Positions 1 to 13,060 of a stretch of DNA of 64,000 bases are shown one piece after another (position 1 is the first letter of the stretch; each line of letters starts with the position of its first letter). Made by a program: the position numbers and the translations under genes. The stretch covers positions 62,001-126,000 of the forward strand of contig VZRR01012726.1 in NCBI GenBank assembly GCA_013398015.1, given 5' to 3'. The notes under the pieces are model-generated. The model saw nothing but the letters and a program-made list of their open reading frames with translations, had not been told where the DNA came from and did no database searches. The stretch comes from Oreocharis arfaki (taxonomy: Eukaryota > Chordata > Aves > Passeriformes > Paramythiidae).

Positions 1-3000
1 CCACTGTTTCAGTTTAATAAAGATTTACTGACTAAATACAATAAGTTTCATGCCCATATTTCTGGGGATGCAGTGATGGAAAATATGAGCTTGTGCATTT
101 GTTTCTTGGATATCCAAGAGAAAATGTTTATATTTTCAATTTCTTTTCCCCTCCACATTTTCAAACAAATCAGGAAAGCAATCTCTAATTGTTATTTCTT
201 AAATGTTCGCTCAACTACGAATTTACTTGGCCTTTTTACAGTAAATATCACTTGCTTACATGTGAGAATTACTCATCACTGTTGAGCGGGTAATAAAATC
301 AGGGAATTAAATGGCAGCAGTGGACAGGAATCAGCATGTTCCTGCATTTGGTGAGCCACATCCCATCTTCACTCAGAAGAGAAATGTGTGCTTTCACCAG
401 GTAAGTATATGGCCTTGACCTTAACTCTTCTATTAAGTTAACAGAAAGAGTGAAATTCTCAGGTCAAGCAGTAGGTTGCAAACCACACAGAAAGTGCTGA
501 CAGAGCTATTTTACCTGTGCCTCGATATTTTTCAAGTGACTGGTTTTAAAAATAAATTGCTAACAATGCAGCTGCAGGAATAGCATGTTTGTTTATTCTC
601 ACATCCATGACTGAGGAGCTGTAAATAGGTGTGACAGCTGCTGCATCTCCTCTGTTGTCATCACTCTGCTCCTCCTGTGAGACAGGCAGTGAACAGGATG
701 ACTACTAGGACTGACAGGAGCACAGTATGATCCTGAGGCAAAGAGCTGTACATGAGCTCTATTACTCCTAAACCTATGTCAGGGTTTCTGTCAAAAGCAG
801 CATGCAGAAAGATGCTGCTTAATTTTGGGGAAGAGCACACCCTGTTTTGCTTGTTGGCCAAGCTTTACTGAAATGGTGCAGAGTCTGAAAGTCCCAGTTT
901 TCCAAACTTCTGTAAGATCACCTGCCAGATTCATTTTGAAGGAAACGACACCACAGTTAAAAAAACCAAACAAAACAATATAAAAACCAGAGCTCGATAG
1001 TCATGAATCCAGTACCAAAAGACAGGGTTATAAGCTTCAAGCTACAACTTCATTAATATCCAGAAGAATTTGAGGGATGCTCTGAGCATTACCTGCTGCA
1101 CCACCTGACTGCACATGTGGAGTAAGAAGGATTTGCTGCTTTGCCTCTGCAGCCAATGGCCAGTTTAAGCTTCCACACTAAAGAAGTACCAAACTGGGAA
1201 TAAGTGCTCACTAAGACCCTTATGTCCTCTGTGGCATTGTGGGACGGTCCTGTCTTCCTCTCTGTATCCTTTAATTTCAGGTGAAACTTTACACTCTTCA
1301 TGAAAAGTTTTGAGGTTTATGAGAGTGAAAATCACATTAGAGGTTGAACGTAGTAAGCTGTAGGTCACTGCTGGATGCAGCAGTTAGACAACAACCCTGA
1401 AATACAACAAGCAATAGATAGCTGTAGTGTCTCTCGTTGCCATGCTATGTGCTTGCCCATGCTGGGCCAGCCTGGCCACGCAGCAGCTCTCAGCTATGGT
1501 CCCTCACCTCCCTGGTCATGCCACGGTCCTGCTGGACAGAGCGGAGACACCACAGATCTTTACAGTGTTGGGGTGCAAGGTCCCAGTCATGTCTCACCCA
1601 AATTGACAGTACGAACCCAATGGCTGCTTACATTGTAGTGTCCCTGAGATGTCTAGAGTAAGTATGGAGATACCCTAAATACCCTAAATATTACATATTT
1701 CTGTAAAAAAAAAAAGACATCATGGATGTGGTGGAGTCCAGTTGAATTACTGTCATAACCTATGGGCAATACAAGGCATGGAAATTTTTTTTAATAATTA
1801 AAAATGTGTTTGCAGTAATGAACTTATATTCTTGATTAGGCAAGGATAAACTTAGAGTGTAAAACTATGTGATTAGTTTTCTTACAGCAAAGACCAGGGG
1901 GCAAAATAAGACCAACTTTCTTTACAGAAGAGACTCTCCTAAGTCTATTTATTGTCCTCTAGAACAGAGTTTTAAGATTTTTAGCAACAGTTGACTGCCA
2001 TTTCCAAAGCCAACAGTTTTAGAAATAATGAGCTATCTTCCAGGAGCTGGCCAGAATTCTCTACACCAATTCAAATCAGACCATGTTGTGTCCTCAACGA
2101 AGACAGCAGAGTTTGGCCAAATGTACCTTTGCTTCCTCTTCCCACTTCCCTTTACTTGCCAGCATGACCCAAGGCACATGCTGGCACCTAAAGGCTTTAA
2201 GGCACAGCAAGTGATTGTTATCACAGCAGCCCAGACAGCAGCTTACATCAGCATGTTGTCTTCTGCCTTCTCCATGCCCTCCCTTCTGCCAGCCATGAAC
2301 CGTGCAGACCAGAGGTCAGGAGACAAATGTTTTAGAGGCAGCAATGTTTATTTAGTCATCCAAATACCCACCTTTAAAGCACTTTTAAGGGTATTATGTA
2401 CACTAAAGTGATAAGCAAGATATGTACCATGAAAATCACCCATGCTGAAAACTACAGCTGGCTGGATAAAGAAGGTTTCCTGTGGAAGTATAAAGGACAG
2501 TTGTAAGAGAAGTCAGGAAGTGCATGTCTCTTCTCACACTTGATAAGATTACAGGAGAAATGAGTTGCAAAACTACCTTGGAGAACAAGGGAGAGAGCGA
2601 GCACAGCAATTCAATTTCTTCTGCTTCTGTTTCATGTCCTTGAGAAATGCCAGAGAACGCACCAGGAGAATAAAACATCTGCCACCCTGACAACGCATTT
2701 CACTGCCTTGCTCATCTGCACAGTTTCGCTGCATGTTCAATCAGATGGCTCAGAGACCAGCACAGAATGAACCATTTCACAGCCTGGATCCTATCACAGA
2801 ATAACCATTTGGCATGCCTTTATGTTAATAACCACATATTCAATGAAGGTGACCTCTCTGTCTGGCGGGGAAAGATATCATACGACAGGCAAAGAGAGAA
2901 CAGTGTTTGTGAATGAATTTGCAATACTTTTCTCACAAGTAACTGCTGGGTTCAGCACCTAGAGGAGAATTCAGAACTTTTCAGATTGAGGTTGTAAGCT

Positions 3001-3993
3001 ACTCTGCTCTAGCTGAAGAACAACCAAAATATAAAACAGAACAAAGGAGGTGACATTTCCATTCCTGAGGTTTAGATTCTACATCAAGTGCCACTCAGCT
3101 TTTATTAACTTGCAGCCCAGTAAAGACATACTAACAGGCTTCTGTCTTTAGTAAGTCAACTGAAAAGCTTCTGCCATGTTGCTTACACTTTCAGTGACTG
3201 TAGCATTTTAGTTCGCTGCTCTGATGCATTTGCATCTCTTGTCCCTGAACAGAAGAATTGTTTACTCTTTTGCCCCCATCTTTCAGAACTAAACTCAAAT
3301 TTCTGTAGGACTTGGACTTGAGCTGGTGCAATTGCAGCTTCTGAAATAATTTGTAGAAGGTAAGGATGGAGGATATGAGAGATGAAGAAAGAAGATACCC
3401 AAAGAGGAGAGCATACCTGAATTCGAAGGAAAACATTTTACTTGGGCACACGGGAGAAAAGTCATGAGAAAACCTCGGAGAAAAATCCATAAAAACCTAT
3501 GTGGCGCATCAAGGAAGGTAAGGTAGAAAGACAAAAGGAGTAACTCAAAGTATTTCAAGTGAAGCTCACTTTTAAAGAAGAGCTATTATGATACCTCAAA
3601 ATGGTTTGGCACTTACTGCAGATTCTCAAGGCATTTAATTATATACTTCATTTAAGCAGAAGGGAAGTTCAGAGAATTACATACTTTAGGCATGCACTTA
3701 ATTAGGGTCTTAGAAATTTAAAGGCAATCAGCTGCTCCGAGTCCTTGAGTTTAGCTGACATCTCAGAAATCCTTTAAAGGTTTGAATTTTAATATTTTTT
3801 GTTTCCTCTTCAGTCCTATTGTTACTTTTTCTCTCTGAACATACACCTCAATACCTCTACACATCAGTCAAAGAGACACAGCTGTCTTTTTCCCTTCCAT
3901 GCAGTGACTATGGTATTAGTATCTTTTATCAGTCACAGAACCCAGCACACCATCCCACATTTTGCAAATGCTCTTCCAGCTGTTTTGGCAGGT

Positions 3994-4014
3994 AAAAAAA
4001 AAAAAAAAAAAAAA
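3994..4014 (+). repeat. Poly-A run (21 A)
   Basis: Uninterrupted run of 21 A residues following CAGGT. No target-site duplication or retroposed gene body was recognised upstream, so it is listed only as a homopolymer tract. Confidence 0.9.
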
Positions 4015-4816
4015 GAAAGCCACAGTGGAAGTTTGGTTTTGTTTTAGCTGTGCAGGCTCACTCCTAGGGTGTTCCCCCTCTTGTAACATTTGAAAGGCTT
4101 ACAAACAAAATTACAACAGAGCCAGCTGAGGTTAAAAGCTTTTAATACTATTACTTTTTAAAACATTTCCACACTAGAGATAATCACTTTCCAAAACAAA
4201 AGGAAATGGCCCGGTATCCAGCAGCCTGCTTCATAGAGGTGCTGAGCTTTTCTGAAGTGACTGTAATAGTAATGCTTTCTAATTAGCTGCAGCTTGGCAG
4301 GTTTGGGCTCTGGCACCTACCAGGATGTGCAATTCAGCTTTCAAAATAGGAAGACTAAAGATTCAGTGTAAGAGTAGGTGTCATTTCAAAAGGCTGGTGC
4401 TGTGACTGTGACAGACTGAGAGCACTGAGTGGGTGTGTGAGCCACCAGGGGAACGGGCAGGTGGCGAGTACCACTCACAGCACCAGTTCTGGCTGCCATG
4501 CTCTCGTGGCCGTACTCTCAGGGAGGGATCTTCCACCCTGTACTGCCTCTGCTCCCTGCCAGCACTGCAAAGCACACATTCAGTCAGTGCTCAGCACTCC
4601 TGGTCTTTGTGTCAGAGCTGGCCATGTTTTCTGCTCCTATTCAGTGCCCTGTGTAAGGACAGGCATTCCTCACTGCAGCACCAGAGCAGGCAGGACTGCA
4701 CACCCTGACCACGCAGCACCTTCAAAAGAGATGTGAAGGAGTTCATACACTTCATTCTGACCCTTTTTTGTTCCAGTCCCAATAACTTGCATATGCCATG
4801 TCAGGATCCTGTTTAC

Positions 4817-4962
4817 CAAGGACTTCTTCCATTCCAGGGAAACAGAACAATCCTGATGTGTTAACCAGCACAAGTAGATCAAGGCACTGATGAGTAACAC
4901 AACTATCATCAGTTTACAACCAATTTTCAAGCATCTTCCTTTCATACTTGAGCATGTATCTG
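4817..4962 (-). other. Weak candidate exon encoding a hydrophobic (type II-like) segment
   Basis: Minus strand: a polypyrimidine tract and CAG (AG at 4964-4963) precede an open segment, and a GTAAAC donor-like site follows 4817. Within it, an ATG opens MKGRCLKIGCK followed by a strongly hydrophobic stretch (LMIVVLLISALIYLCWL) and then a polar tail. This has the shape of a basic N-terminus plus signal-anchor helix. The open frame extends beyond both sites, to 113 codons over 4670-5011. I do not recognise the protein. It lies on the same strand as C14orf132, about 7.7 kb downstream of exon 1. Chance is a real alternative: hydrophobic frames of this size do occur in AT-rich DNA. Confidence 0.15.
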
Positions 4963-7889
4963 CTGGAAAAAAAGTGTTTATGACAATCACAGAGAGCCAG
5001 CAGTATTTCAAAAAACACCATTAAAAATCATCATCCCTATGAGCAGAGGAAGGGGTTAATAGTAATTAAGGATATTATACTCATCAAACCAAGATTTCCG
5101 CTGAAACAACAGACAGGGGACTCCAACGAACCTCACTAGCTCAGGTAGAAAATGCAATTCATGACTGAAAACACTTTCAAGGAAACTAAATTCCAGCAGA
5201 GACACAGCAAACTAACAGAGCTGGTCACTGCTGAATTTACTTGGGTTGCTGCTCTAATTTTCTGGTTTCCACATCACTGCACTCCATTTGAATGGTCTAA
5301 TGTTTGATCAATGATTTAATTTGATGGTGTAGGTCACCAAAGCATCACACTGCTTTACTTAATCCTATACAACTTTTAGAATCATGTGGAATTTTTTGCT
5401 TCTGTCTGTTAAAGGAATGAGGTTAGGAAGGAGGTGAAGCCACTTAATGGCCAGCATCCATTCCATTTTCAACAAAACTTAAACCAGAATCTCAACCCCC
5501 ATCTTTGCAGCTCATCAAAGAATTGAGGAATTCATCCTAGATTGGCCAAAATCAAGATAACACCACCACTACCACCCCCAATCTATAACCAGCTAAGATT
5601 TTCTAGCCTATGGATTCTGAGGACCTAGCTGAGCTATCCAGCTGCTACATAGAAACTCCATTCTTATCAAGTCTCCCAAGAGGATTATTGCTCAGTACAG
5701 GACAGGGTTGGGCTCTTACTGTTCAAGAAAAACCAAGCACCTCAACAAGCAAGATGTTTGGCATGAATGTAGTGCTGCTTCAGTCTTCACTCCTCTTAGC
5801 CGTAATCTCTAGCTATTCTCCATGTACAACAGGACCCCAGCTACTGCTGCCATCAACTGTGTTGTGAAATGCTTTGTGTCTGTAAAACATCTGAATGTCT
5901 ATTTGCTACTATATTACAAACCACCTCCTTTCCATACTCAACAAAGATGGAAATATGTGACATCTGCTCTGTTTGTAAAGTTTTTAGAATATAACTGCTG
6001 AAAATCATGTAAATTATCTAAAAAAAAAAGTGTCACAATTAGTCTCACAGTTAATGGGTACATGAAACACAAATAAATTATTTCCAGTTTCTTCTAACCC
6101 TCGTTGTGCAAGGATGCATGAGCACATGTGCCATATGAGCTGCATCCTACTTTGCCTTCCCCACCATCTACCTCCTATCACATCCTTCTCTTCCAACATT
6201 CAACAGCTCCTATGAGAAATTGGTCGTGCTATTAATTGATGAAAGCACAGTCATTCCAAAACACTTGGTCTCAGGGTTCCCTGAATTAATAATATGACTA
6301 GTAGTAGGTTTCCTCTTGCTCTCCTAGGATATTTTCCTATGAATTGCAAAGCATTCTCTCCCCACCTGTGCCAGGCTTTAAGACACCTCATTTTAAGCAA
6401 GTGGACAGTCTTGCTGGTGTTACCAGAACAATATACACGTGTTCCAAGTGCAGTAAATGTTTAAGTGTTTTGCTGGATTGGAATCACTGCTTTTAACATC
6501 TTTTGACAGCAATTACAAGCACAATCCTGGAACAACAGCCTCCTCCAAAGTGCAGTAGCAACAATTTATAAAAACAGTATGCCCAAATCTCCAATGAATT
6601 TTCAAAAGCTTTTCTGGAACAGAAATTTCTGCTATACGAGACTTGGAAATGTAGTCTGCAGTGTTACTGCAATGATAAGAAAAGGGCAGGGATTCCTCTT
6701 GTTCCCCACACTAATAAAAATCTAATGCAATTGTGCCAAGCAGTCAGCAGAAAGAAAATGATTCTCACCTCAACTGTTGGTAACATCCTGGATGGGGGCA
6801 CTGACTTCTGCACACTGAACAGGATTTCTGCAACATTTGGATTACACAGCTGGTCCCTCTGGCTGTGTTGTACCACAGCAAGACATCGGGACTTAAGATT
6901 GAACCAAAGCATCTGAGAACTCCTTAGTTACACTCAGATCTGCTCTTTCAGCTTCCTGATGCTTTGATTCTATTTATTATAGGTCAAGACATTCTGAAGG
7001 AATCAAAGAATTCCAGAGAAAATGACTAACCTTTGGAAGAAAGCAGAGCTGCCAAAGTAATGGTCAGTGCCCTATTATACAGATAAGTGAGCACTGACCT
7101 GGTTATCTAAAAGAATGACTACAATATTAATGTTTAATACTATAGATCAAAGAGGTTTTGTCTTAGTTCTTGGATTATAATCAGGGCAGCTTTTGACAAG
7201 GACTTGTTCATGCATCTTTAAATCCCAACTCTCCATTGGTTTGACATAGAGCTTGCTTTTTGGTGATCCTGCTTTCTAAAGAAAAAAAAATCTGTCCTAA
7301 GCATACATCAGTAATGTCAAAGCTTCCAAATGGCCACCATTTAGCACTGTCAAGGACAGACTCTCCAAGTGCAATCATGACTGAAAGGTCTGTCTGTCTT
7401 TCTCTGGAGCTTTCTTGGTGGCACATGTATGGACACAAAGACACATGCAGCTCACGTTGAGCAAGCAGCCTGGATTCTGTTTTGAGCTGGTGGGAATAAC
7501 CTACCAAAACCACAAATCTAAACTCTCTTTTTTAATACCTTCAGACTACCTTGCTGCAAGAAAGAGCACACAGCTAATAAAGGCTTTGAATCCCTCTTGA
7601 CCCTCGAGATGGAGAATAGATAAAGAAATAGTGGGAAAACAAATGCAGTATTATCCTGCACTCTGGTTCCTCTGTGCTGATACAGCAGAGTACAGCAGAT
7701 CCTAACTGTGCATCCTCTAGCATCCACAAATCTCATTAGAAAGGAATTAAAAGATACTGGACCTATGTCTGGCATTTCTGGAAATGCAGCAGCTCTGTTC
7801 AGGTGGCTGGGTGCTCAAGAACACCAAGCACACCCTCTGTGCATACACCAGCTTTGCAGCATGCACATGGGCTGTCCATGTCAGCTGGA

Positions 7890-8352
7890 AAATAGGATTA
7901 TAAGGCTGGTGAAGGCTCTGGAGCACAAGTCTGATAAGGAGTGGCTGAAGGAGCTGGGGATGTTTAGCCTGGAGAAAAAGGAGACTCAGGGAGGACCTCA
8001 CAGCTCTCTACATGCACCTGGAAGAAGGGTGTAGCCAGGTGGGGGTTGGTCTCTTCTCCCAAGCAACAAGTGACAGGGTGAATTTGAAACAGACTCAAGC
8101 TGGGCCAGGGGAGGTTTAGCTTGGATGTTATTGAAACATTTCTTCATGCTTAGTGTTGCCAAGCGTTGGAACAGCCTACCCAGGGAAGTGGTTGAGTCAC
8201 CACCCCTGGAGGTAATTAAAGACTGTGTTGATGCGGCAGGTAAGGACATGGTTTAGTGGTAGACTTGGCAGTACTACATTAATGGCTGAACTAGATCTTA
8301 AAAGTGTTTTCCAACCTTTTAAGTGACATAATGACAATGATGCTATGATTCC
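7890..8352 (+). mobile_element. CR1 LINE, 5'-truncated 3' end
   Basis: Plus-strand match to the 3' end of avian CR1: the stretch encoding the C-terminal ORF2 relic (SDKEWLKELGMFSLEKKE-like), then the 3' UTR with the typical text about lone-lead phrases such as GGAACAGCCTACCCAGGGAA, and an end near CTATGATTCC, the usual CR1 tail. No poly-A tail, as expected for CR1. Stop codons and indels show it is dead. CR1 copies are nearly always 5'-truncated like this. Confidence 0.9.
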
Positions 8353-11300
8353 ATAAGTCAAAATGAAAGGATATTTTAAATCAAAGTTTGAAAAAACTGC
8401 TATTATATTTTGTCATAAATAACTTGCATGACATTATTGACCCTAAATGAACTCACTTTGTCCTGTGTATTCCAGGGCTTTTCAGAAGTTATATAGCTCT
8501 TAATAATGTATGTTTCATGTGGAAGCATGGACTTGTTATTCTGACGTGGCAATAGGGAGCTATACAGTTTCCTCAAGATGCACCAGGGACCACGTCCCCG
8601 TTTTGGGGAAGATGACCTGAATTATTGCCAATGCAATGAAAGGCCTAAAGTGGCTTGAATGATCGCTGACCTGAAATCCTAGAAGAGTAATAGAGAACAC
8701 AAAAGGAATGAAATTTAAATTATCTTTATTTTATAGTGGTTTTGCTTTATGTACCAAGCTTGTTCATTTTTTTCTCTAGCTCCTGAAGCATAGCATCACT
8801 TTTCATACTTAAAACAAATCCCTGTCACGCCAATTGAAATAAAAGATTATAAAAATACAACTTCTAATCATCAAACTAAACACAAAGAATTTCACTTCTT
8901 GTACTTCAAACCCTCAGAAATTGTTTACAAAGAGGTTTTGAACATGGAGAATCAACATCAACTACATATGACTTATATAATAAAAAAAAAAAATCCGCAG
9001 AAATGGCCATACTCCCAAGGCTCTTGCTACCTTCTCCCTGTTCTAAACATAAAAGAAGAAAAGACCGTTTATCTGACAATTAAAATTTTATTTTTACTGT
9101 AGGGAGACATACTTGACCATAAAAATACTGCTAATCAAGGAAATCCAGTCCTCATTTTCAATATGAAACGGAAAATACATGAAACACTTCAGGAAAATTA
9201 AACTGCAAACATAAATCTTGAAAAGCACATCAGTGACATTATGACTGCAGGTGCTGCCCAGCTCATATCAATTTGGATCATACTGAAGACCATGACATCA
9301 TTTTTTATTCTCTGTCTTTCCATTTTTTTCCCTCTAAAAGCTTCTATTTTTTTTTTTTCAGGTTGAATACATGTTTCAACCCTGCTCCCATTAACATTTT
9401 TTTCATCAGCTGGCTCTTAAATGAATATTAATTTTAGTCTGTCAGAAGCAGGGAGGGGGGCAGCTCACCCCTGGGCATCTGAGAGCAACCCTAACCCCTG
9501 CTAAAAGCATCACGTGCTCTTAGCCTGGATGCAGCACTCAGCACCTCCCAAAACCAGGCTTTTATGCGGGAAGCAAAAGTCTCTACCTATGAGAAGTGGC
9601 TATTTCTGAGGTTACCTAGACTACAAGAGCACTCTGAAATCACTGAACAACACACAGAAATGAGCCAGTCATACAGCTTAGCAGTGGCTCAACATCTTTG
9701 GCACAGCATCTTGAGGTATACAACACTAATTAAAATATGGATTTAAAATGGAAACCCAATGACCAGCTAACAGGCTTTGACTAGGTGGGAGTCCTGCTCA
9801 TTAGCACAACAGACCTTAAACCAAAGGCAGAACAGAGGACACCCAAGCCTGCACAATCAACTACTGATGAACACACTGATGCAAAAAGACTTAACAACAG
9901 ATTTAATAGTTACAGTCAAAAGCTGTTCTTCATGGCATAGCTAATAAATAGAATACGGCTGAGGTGTTCAGATGTGGTTGCTAAAGCTGCACTTAGGAGG
10001 ACACCAGATTTTAAGTCTCCATAGCACATGGTAGAATCACTGAGGCTGCAAGTGGTAACCAAACTTACACACACCTTCTGCTTCTGTGTTTACATCAGAG
10101 GGGTTCTAAGGTACAGGTAATTTATGGTGTCTCACAAGACATCTAGCAAAACCAACTTGGGTTCACAATGGGCAGTGTAAAGGTGTGATAACACACAAAA
10201 GCTGTTTATAGGAAAATAAATAGTCTACAGTCTCCTGTAAAAAATAAATTAAATTGAGAGGTAACCATTGCTTGCATGCCACTAAGCATCTCAGTTTAGG
10301 TATTACCTATTTTTCTACAAAATATTAATGTATCTGGTATTCATCAGTTAAAATGCAATATCTGCTGAAGGTGGATGATAATGAGAGTGATAAAGATGCT
10401 AATGAGAGTGATAGCAGAGTATCTTTAAAAGTGATTATGAGCAGGAAACACAAGTCCTTAATTCTCTTGTGTTCTCACTAATCTCTTTTTGAAGAACATC
10501 TCACTGGACCACACCACCAGGGATGCTACAGAAATGATTCAAAAAAAAAAGACAAGAAGATGAAGAGCAAGTGAAAAGAAAGCTGAAGAAAAGCAATACC
10601 AAAATTAAAGGAGTGACACACTGGGGTTAAATGCCACTATGGTGACAGGACTGAAGAGGGCTGACCGTTTAGAAAGGTACAAGAGGCCTGAGATAGGGAA
10701 TAACAGAGGTAAGTGCAGCATCCGCTATACACAGTGACCAAACAATTGTATTCATTTTCTTCAGTAGAAAAGGAGTCCAGGAAATCCTCTCCTACAGCTC
10801 ATCAAAGGTTAATTACACAAATACCCCCTGGAGAAATTCCCCACACGCCCTGTGTTGTGCAGACCCAGTGAGCCCTGTGCCCCCAGCTGGGAGAGACCTG
10901 ACAGCCCTGACTGCTTCCCACCTTCTCACCACCCACAGGGCTTAGTGGCACACAGCTTCAAGGTATTCCATCCTTTCTTCCTGAGGTGTATTGCCTCACC
11001 TTCACACTGAAACAAAAACTATCAGTTGTCATTTCTTGTGACAAAGGAAAATAACAAATTAACCCCAAAGGATCAGGGTGAAAAGCAAATGTTTCACTGC
11101 AAACTGCTGCACCAATAACCTTAGTAAGTGTATGACACATTTGCACTGGGAACTGTCCTGAGAGAAGCAAAGCAACAGTGCTTTGTGGCTCTTCCAACAC
11201 ACAGAATTAGCATAGAAGTTACGTGGAATATGGGACAGCAAGAAAAAGGGAGAGTACAGAAAGGGAATGGGAAGCACTAGTCCCAGCTTTGGCATGTGCC

Positions 11301-12299
11301 ATTGTGATTATGGGTAAAACTTGCTGCTGTGCTGCACCTCTGTTTCTGTGCTAGGGGGGCATTCCACTTGAGCTCAGTGCTTAGGGAACAAAAGATGGAC
11401 ACATGGAGCTCACTAACTGTGCTGAGAAGGACCACAGGAAAATGATCTGATACATAAAACATTTCCTTTGAATACTCCAGTTCCCAGGAAGATCTCATAT
11501 CAGTAGAAATCATGCTTTCCTCGTCCCCATTGTGGTTTTCCTTAAAAAAAATTTCTTAGAAATACGTTCAAAGGGAAGAGACGCTTGGACAACCAACTGC
11601 TACCTTGAGAAAGGCAGAGCCTGACGCCACCTCACAAGTGGACTTTAGGAAAGGAACAAGACAAAACAGCCATTGCATTAATGAAACAGAACAGTGCTAG
11701 GATGAGATCTGGCTTCCAACAAACACCTCCAGCTGAAGTCAGCACTCAGGAAGCAACAGTGCAGAAAGGCTTTCCTGGCACCTACTCCACCTCTAAATGG
11801 TGGGTGATGTTTTGTGCCGAAATCGCAAACTTGGATCCAAATAATTCTTGAAAAAAGCCAATCACACTTAGGTACCCACATAAATATAATATATCCTGGA
11901 AAAGGTAATGGATGGTCATTGAGTGTGGCTTTTTCTCAAGCACAGCACTATCTGTCTGCTTAAAAACCTAATTCACCTGGATTCACCATGATGATTTTTG
12001 GCTTTGGGTGGCTTATAGCCATTACATACTTCTCAGTATATTATGCATGAATACATTGAACACCAACACGACAATCGTGCCTCTAGCTGGAATCCAGAAC
12101 TAAGCTGCAATTTAAAAAATTTGTTCATGCAAATAGAAGAGTATTTCTACACACGCCAAGCTGGATTCTATATGCGTAGACAACAACTTAAAAAACCCAA
12201 GCCACAGATGCACATACAATCGCAGTACGGAATGGAGGAAAAGAACCGAAAAATCGCATCTCCGATTTTCATTTACAGCCTGCTCTCGGAGGATGGAGC
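8353..12299. other. Intronic stretch; nothing recognised
   Basis: AT-rich DNA with T- and A-runs (9346-9360, around 8985) and a short imperfect tandem at about 10380-10413 built on TAATGAGAGTGATA. A moderately GC-rich patch lies near 10850-10960. No repeat family, exon or RNA gene could be supported. The 12040-12300 part is the shore of the CpG island. Confidence 0.5.
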
Positions 12300-12651
12300 G
12301 ATGATGCCTCGCCTTGCCCAGCCCGAGGCCGCTGGCAGCGCCCCGGAGGCAGGCGGGGGAGCGGCGGCGCCGCGCTGGGCCCGCCGCCGGGCGCTAACAG
12401 GTGCTGCGCCCCGAGCTGCGCCGCCAACTTCTCCTCAGCAGCGCTACCAGATCCAGCCGCCTTATTTTTTCCCTTTCTTTCCTCCTCCTTGCCCCTTCCC
12501 CAAGGCGGGGGGCTGCTCAGCTTTACCCCCGCGGCGACGCAACTTTGGAGCAGAGAGGAGGCGAGCGGAAAGCAGAGGAGGGGATGCGCGCCCCGTCGCC
12601 CCCTCCCCGGGCTCCCGTCCCGCCCCGTCCCGTCCCGCCGTCGCGCACCAC

Positions 12652-12678
12652 CTGCGCGGCCATGAAGGAGAGGTCCAT
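12652..12678 (-). CDS. C14orf132: C14orf132 first coding exon (nine codons), partial CDS
   Basis: Seen: on the minus strand an ATG at 12678-12676 opens nine codons, MDLSFMAAQ, ending in CAG at 12654-12652. GTGGTGCG follows directly, so a CAG|GT splice donor can be placed there. The exon sits in a CpG island. Known (from memory): C14orf132 encodes a protein of about 83 residues that begins MDLSFMAAQ and carries one C-terminal transmembrane segment; its molecular role is not established. Inferred: this is coding exon 1 and the intron is in phase 0, so the rest of the protein lies on exon 2, left of the window. Odd points: the donor is GTGGTG rather than the usual GTAAGT or GTGAGT, and the upstream frame is open into a sequencing gap. 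A nine-residue match is short, but the sequence, the island and the donor position all agree. The overlapping plus-strand frame starting MKERSM is rejected. Confidence 0.72.
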
Positions 12679-12726
12679 GGTGCTGCCGCTGGAGCTGCTG
12701 GCGGAGCTGGCGGAGGTGCTGAGGCT

Positions 12727-12802
12727 NNNNNNNNNNNNNNNNNNNNNNNNNNNNNNNNNNNNNNNNNNNNNNNNNNNNNNNNNNNNNNNNNNNNNNNNNN
12801 NN
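12727..12802. other. Assembly gap (76 N) inside the CpG island
   Basis: Run of N between GC-rich flanks. It starts 48 bases upstream of the C14orf132 start codon (minus strand), so it hides part of the 5' UTR or core promoter. All open frames that read through it are artefacts of translating N. GC-rich dropout is the likely cause. Confidence 0.98.
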
Positions 12803-13060
12803 CGGCAGCGCCTGCGGCCGCTACAGCGGCACGGGACCCCCATGGCGGGGCCAGCCCGCGCCGGCGCGGAGCCCCTCGGTCCCCGGGGGCTGTTTGCCTA
12901 CGCGGAACGGCTCCGCAGCCCGGCCCCGCGCGTGGGATCCCGCTGGCAGCGGGCGAGCCCGGGTGCGCGGGCACGGCGGGGAGGCCGTGGCACCGCGGAG
13001 CTCCCAGGCTGGGTCCCGCCGGTCGGAACCGATGGCGGGCGAGTGCTGGGGAGCGAAACG

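Larger units (their letters stand above)
1..7889. other. Presumed C14orf132 intron 1, left part; no gene recognised
   Basis: Ordinary AT-rich single-copy-looking DNA. Contents: a small duplicated CCCTAAATA string near 1670-1690, GC-richer patches at about 1430-1620 and 4430-4720, a poly-A run at 3994-4014, and one weak candidate exon near 4.8-5.0 kb. The longest open frames (for example 127 codons at 2028-2411, plus strand) show no recognisable domain and are of chance length. The intron assignment depends on the exon 1 call and on exon 2 lying outside the window. Confidence 0.45.
12300..13060. promoter_or_regulatory. CpG island / promoter region of C14orf132
   Basis: The sequence changes abruptly from AT-rich to very GC- and CpG-rich at about 12300 and returns to background after about 13060, with dense CCGCCG, GCGCG and CGGCGG stretches. 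It spans the first coding exon and the presumed 5' UTR, which on the minus strand lies at higher coordinates. No TATA box was seen near the exon, consistent with a dispersed CpG-island promoter. The transcription start cannot be placed because of the gap at 12727-12802. It is the only sizeable CpG island in the window apart from a smaller CpG-rich patch near 19.0-19.5 kb that looks retroviral. Confidence 0.8.

Noticed and set aside
1..12651. Search for C14orf132 exon 2 (conserved C-terminal membrane segment)
   Set aside because: No matching minus-strand sequence found by eye; probably left of the window.
12662..12726. Plus-strand start MKERSMVLPLELL
   Set aside because: It is the antisense of the MDLSFMAAQ exon and matches no protein I know.
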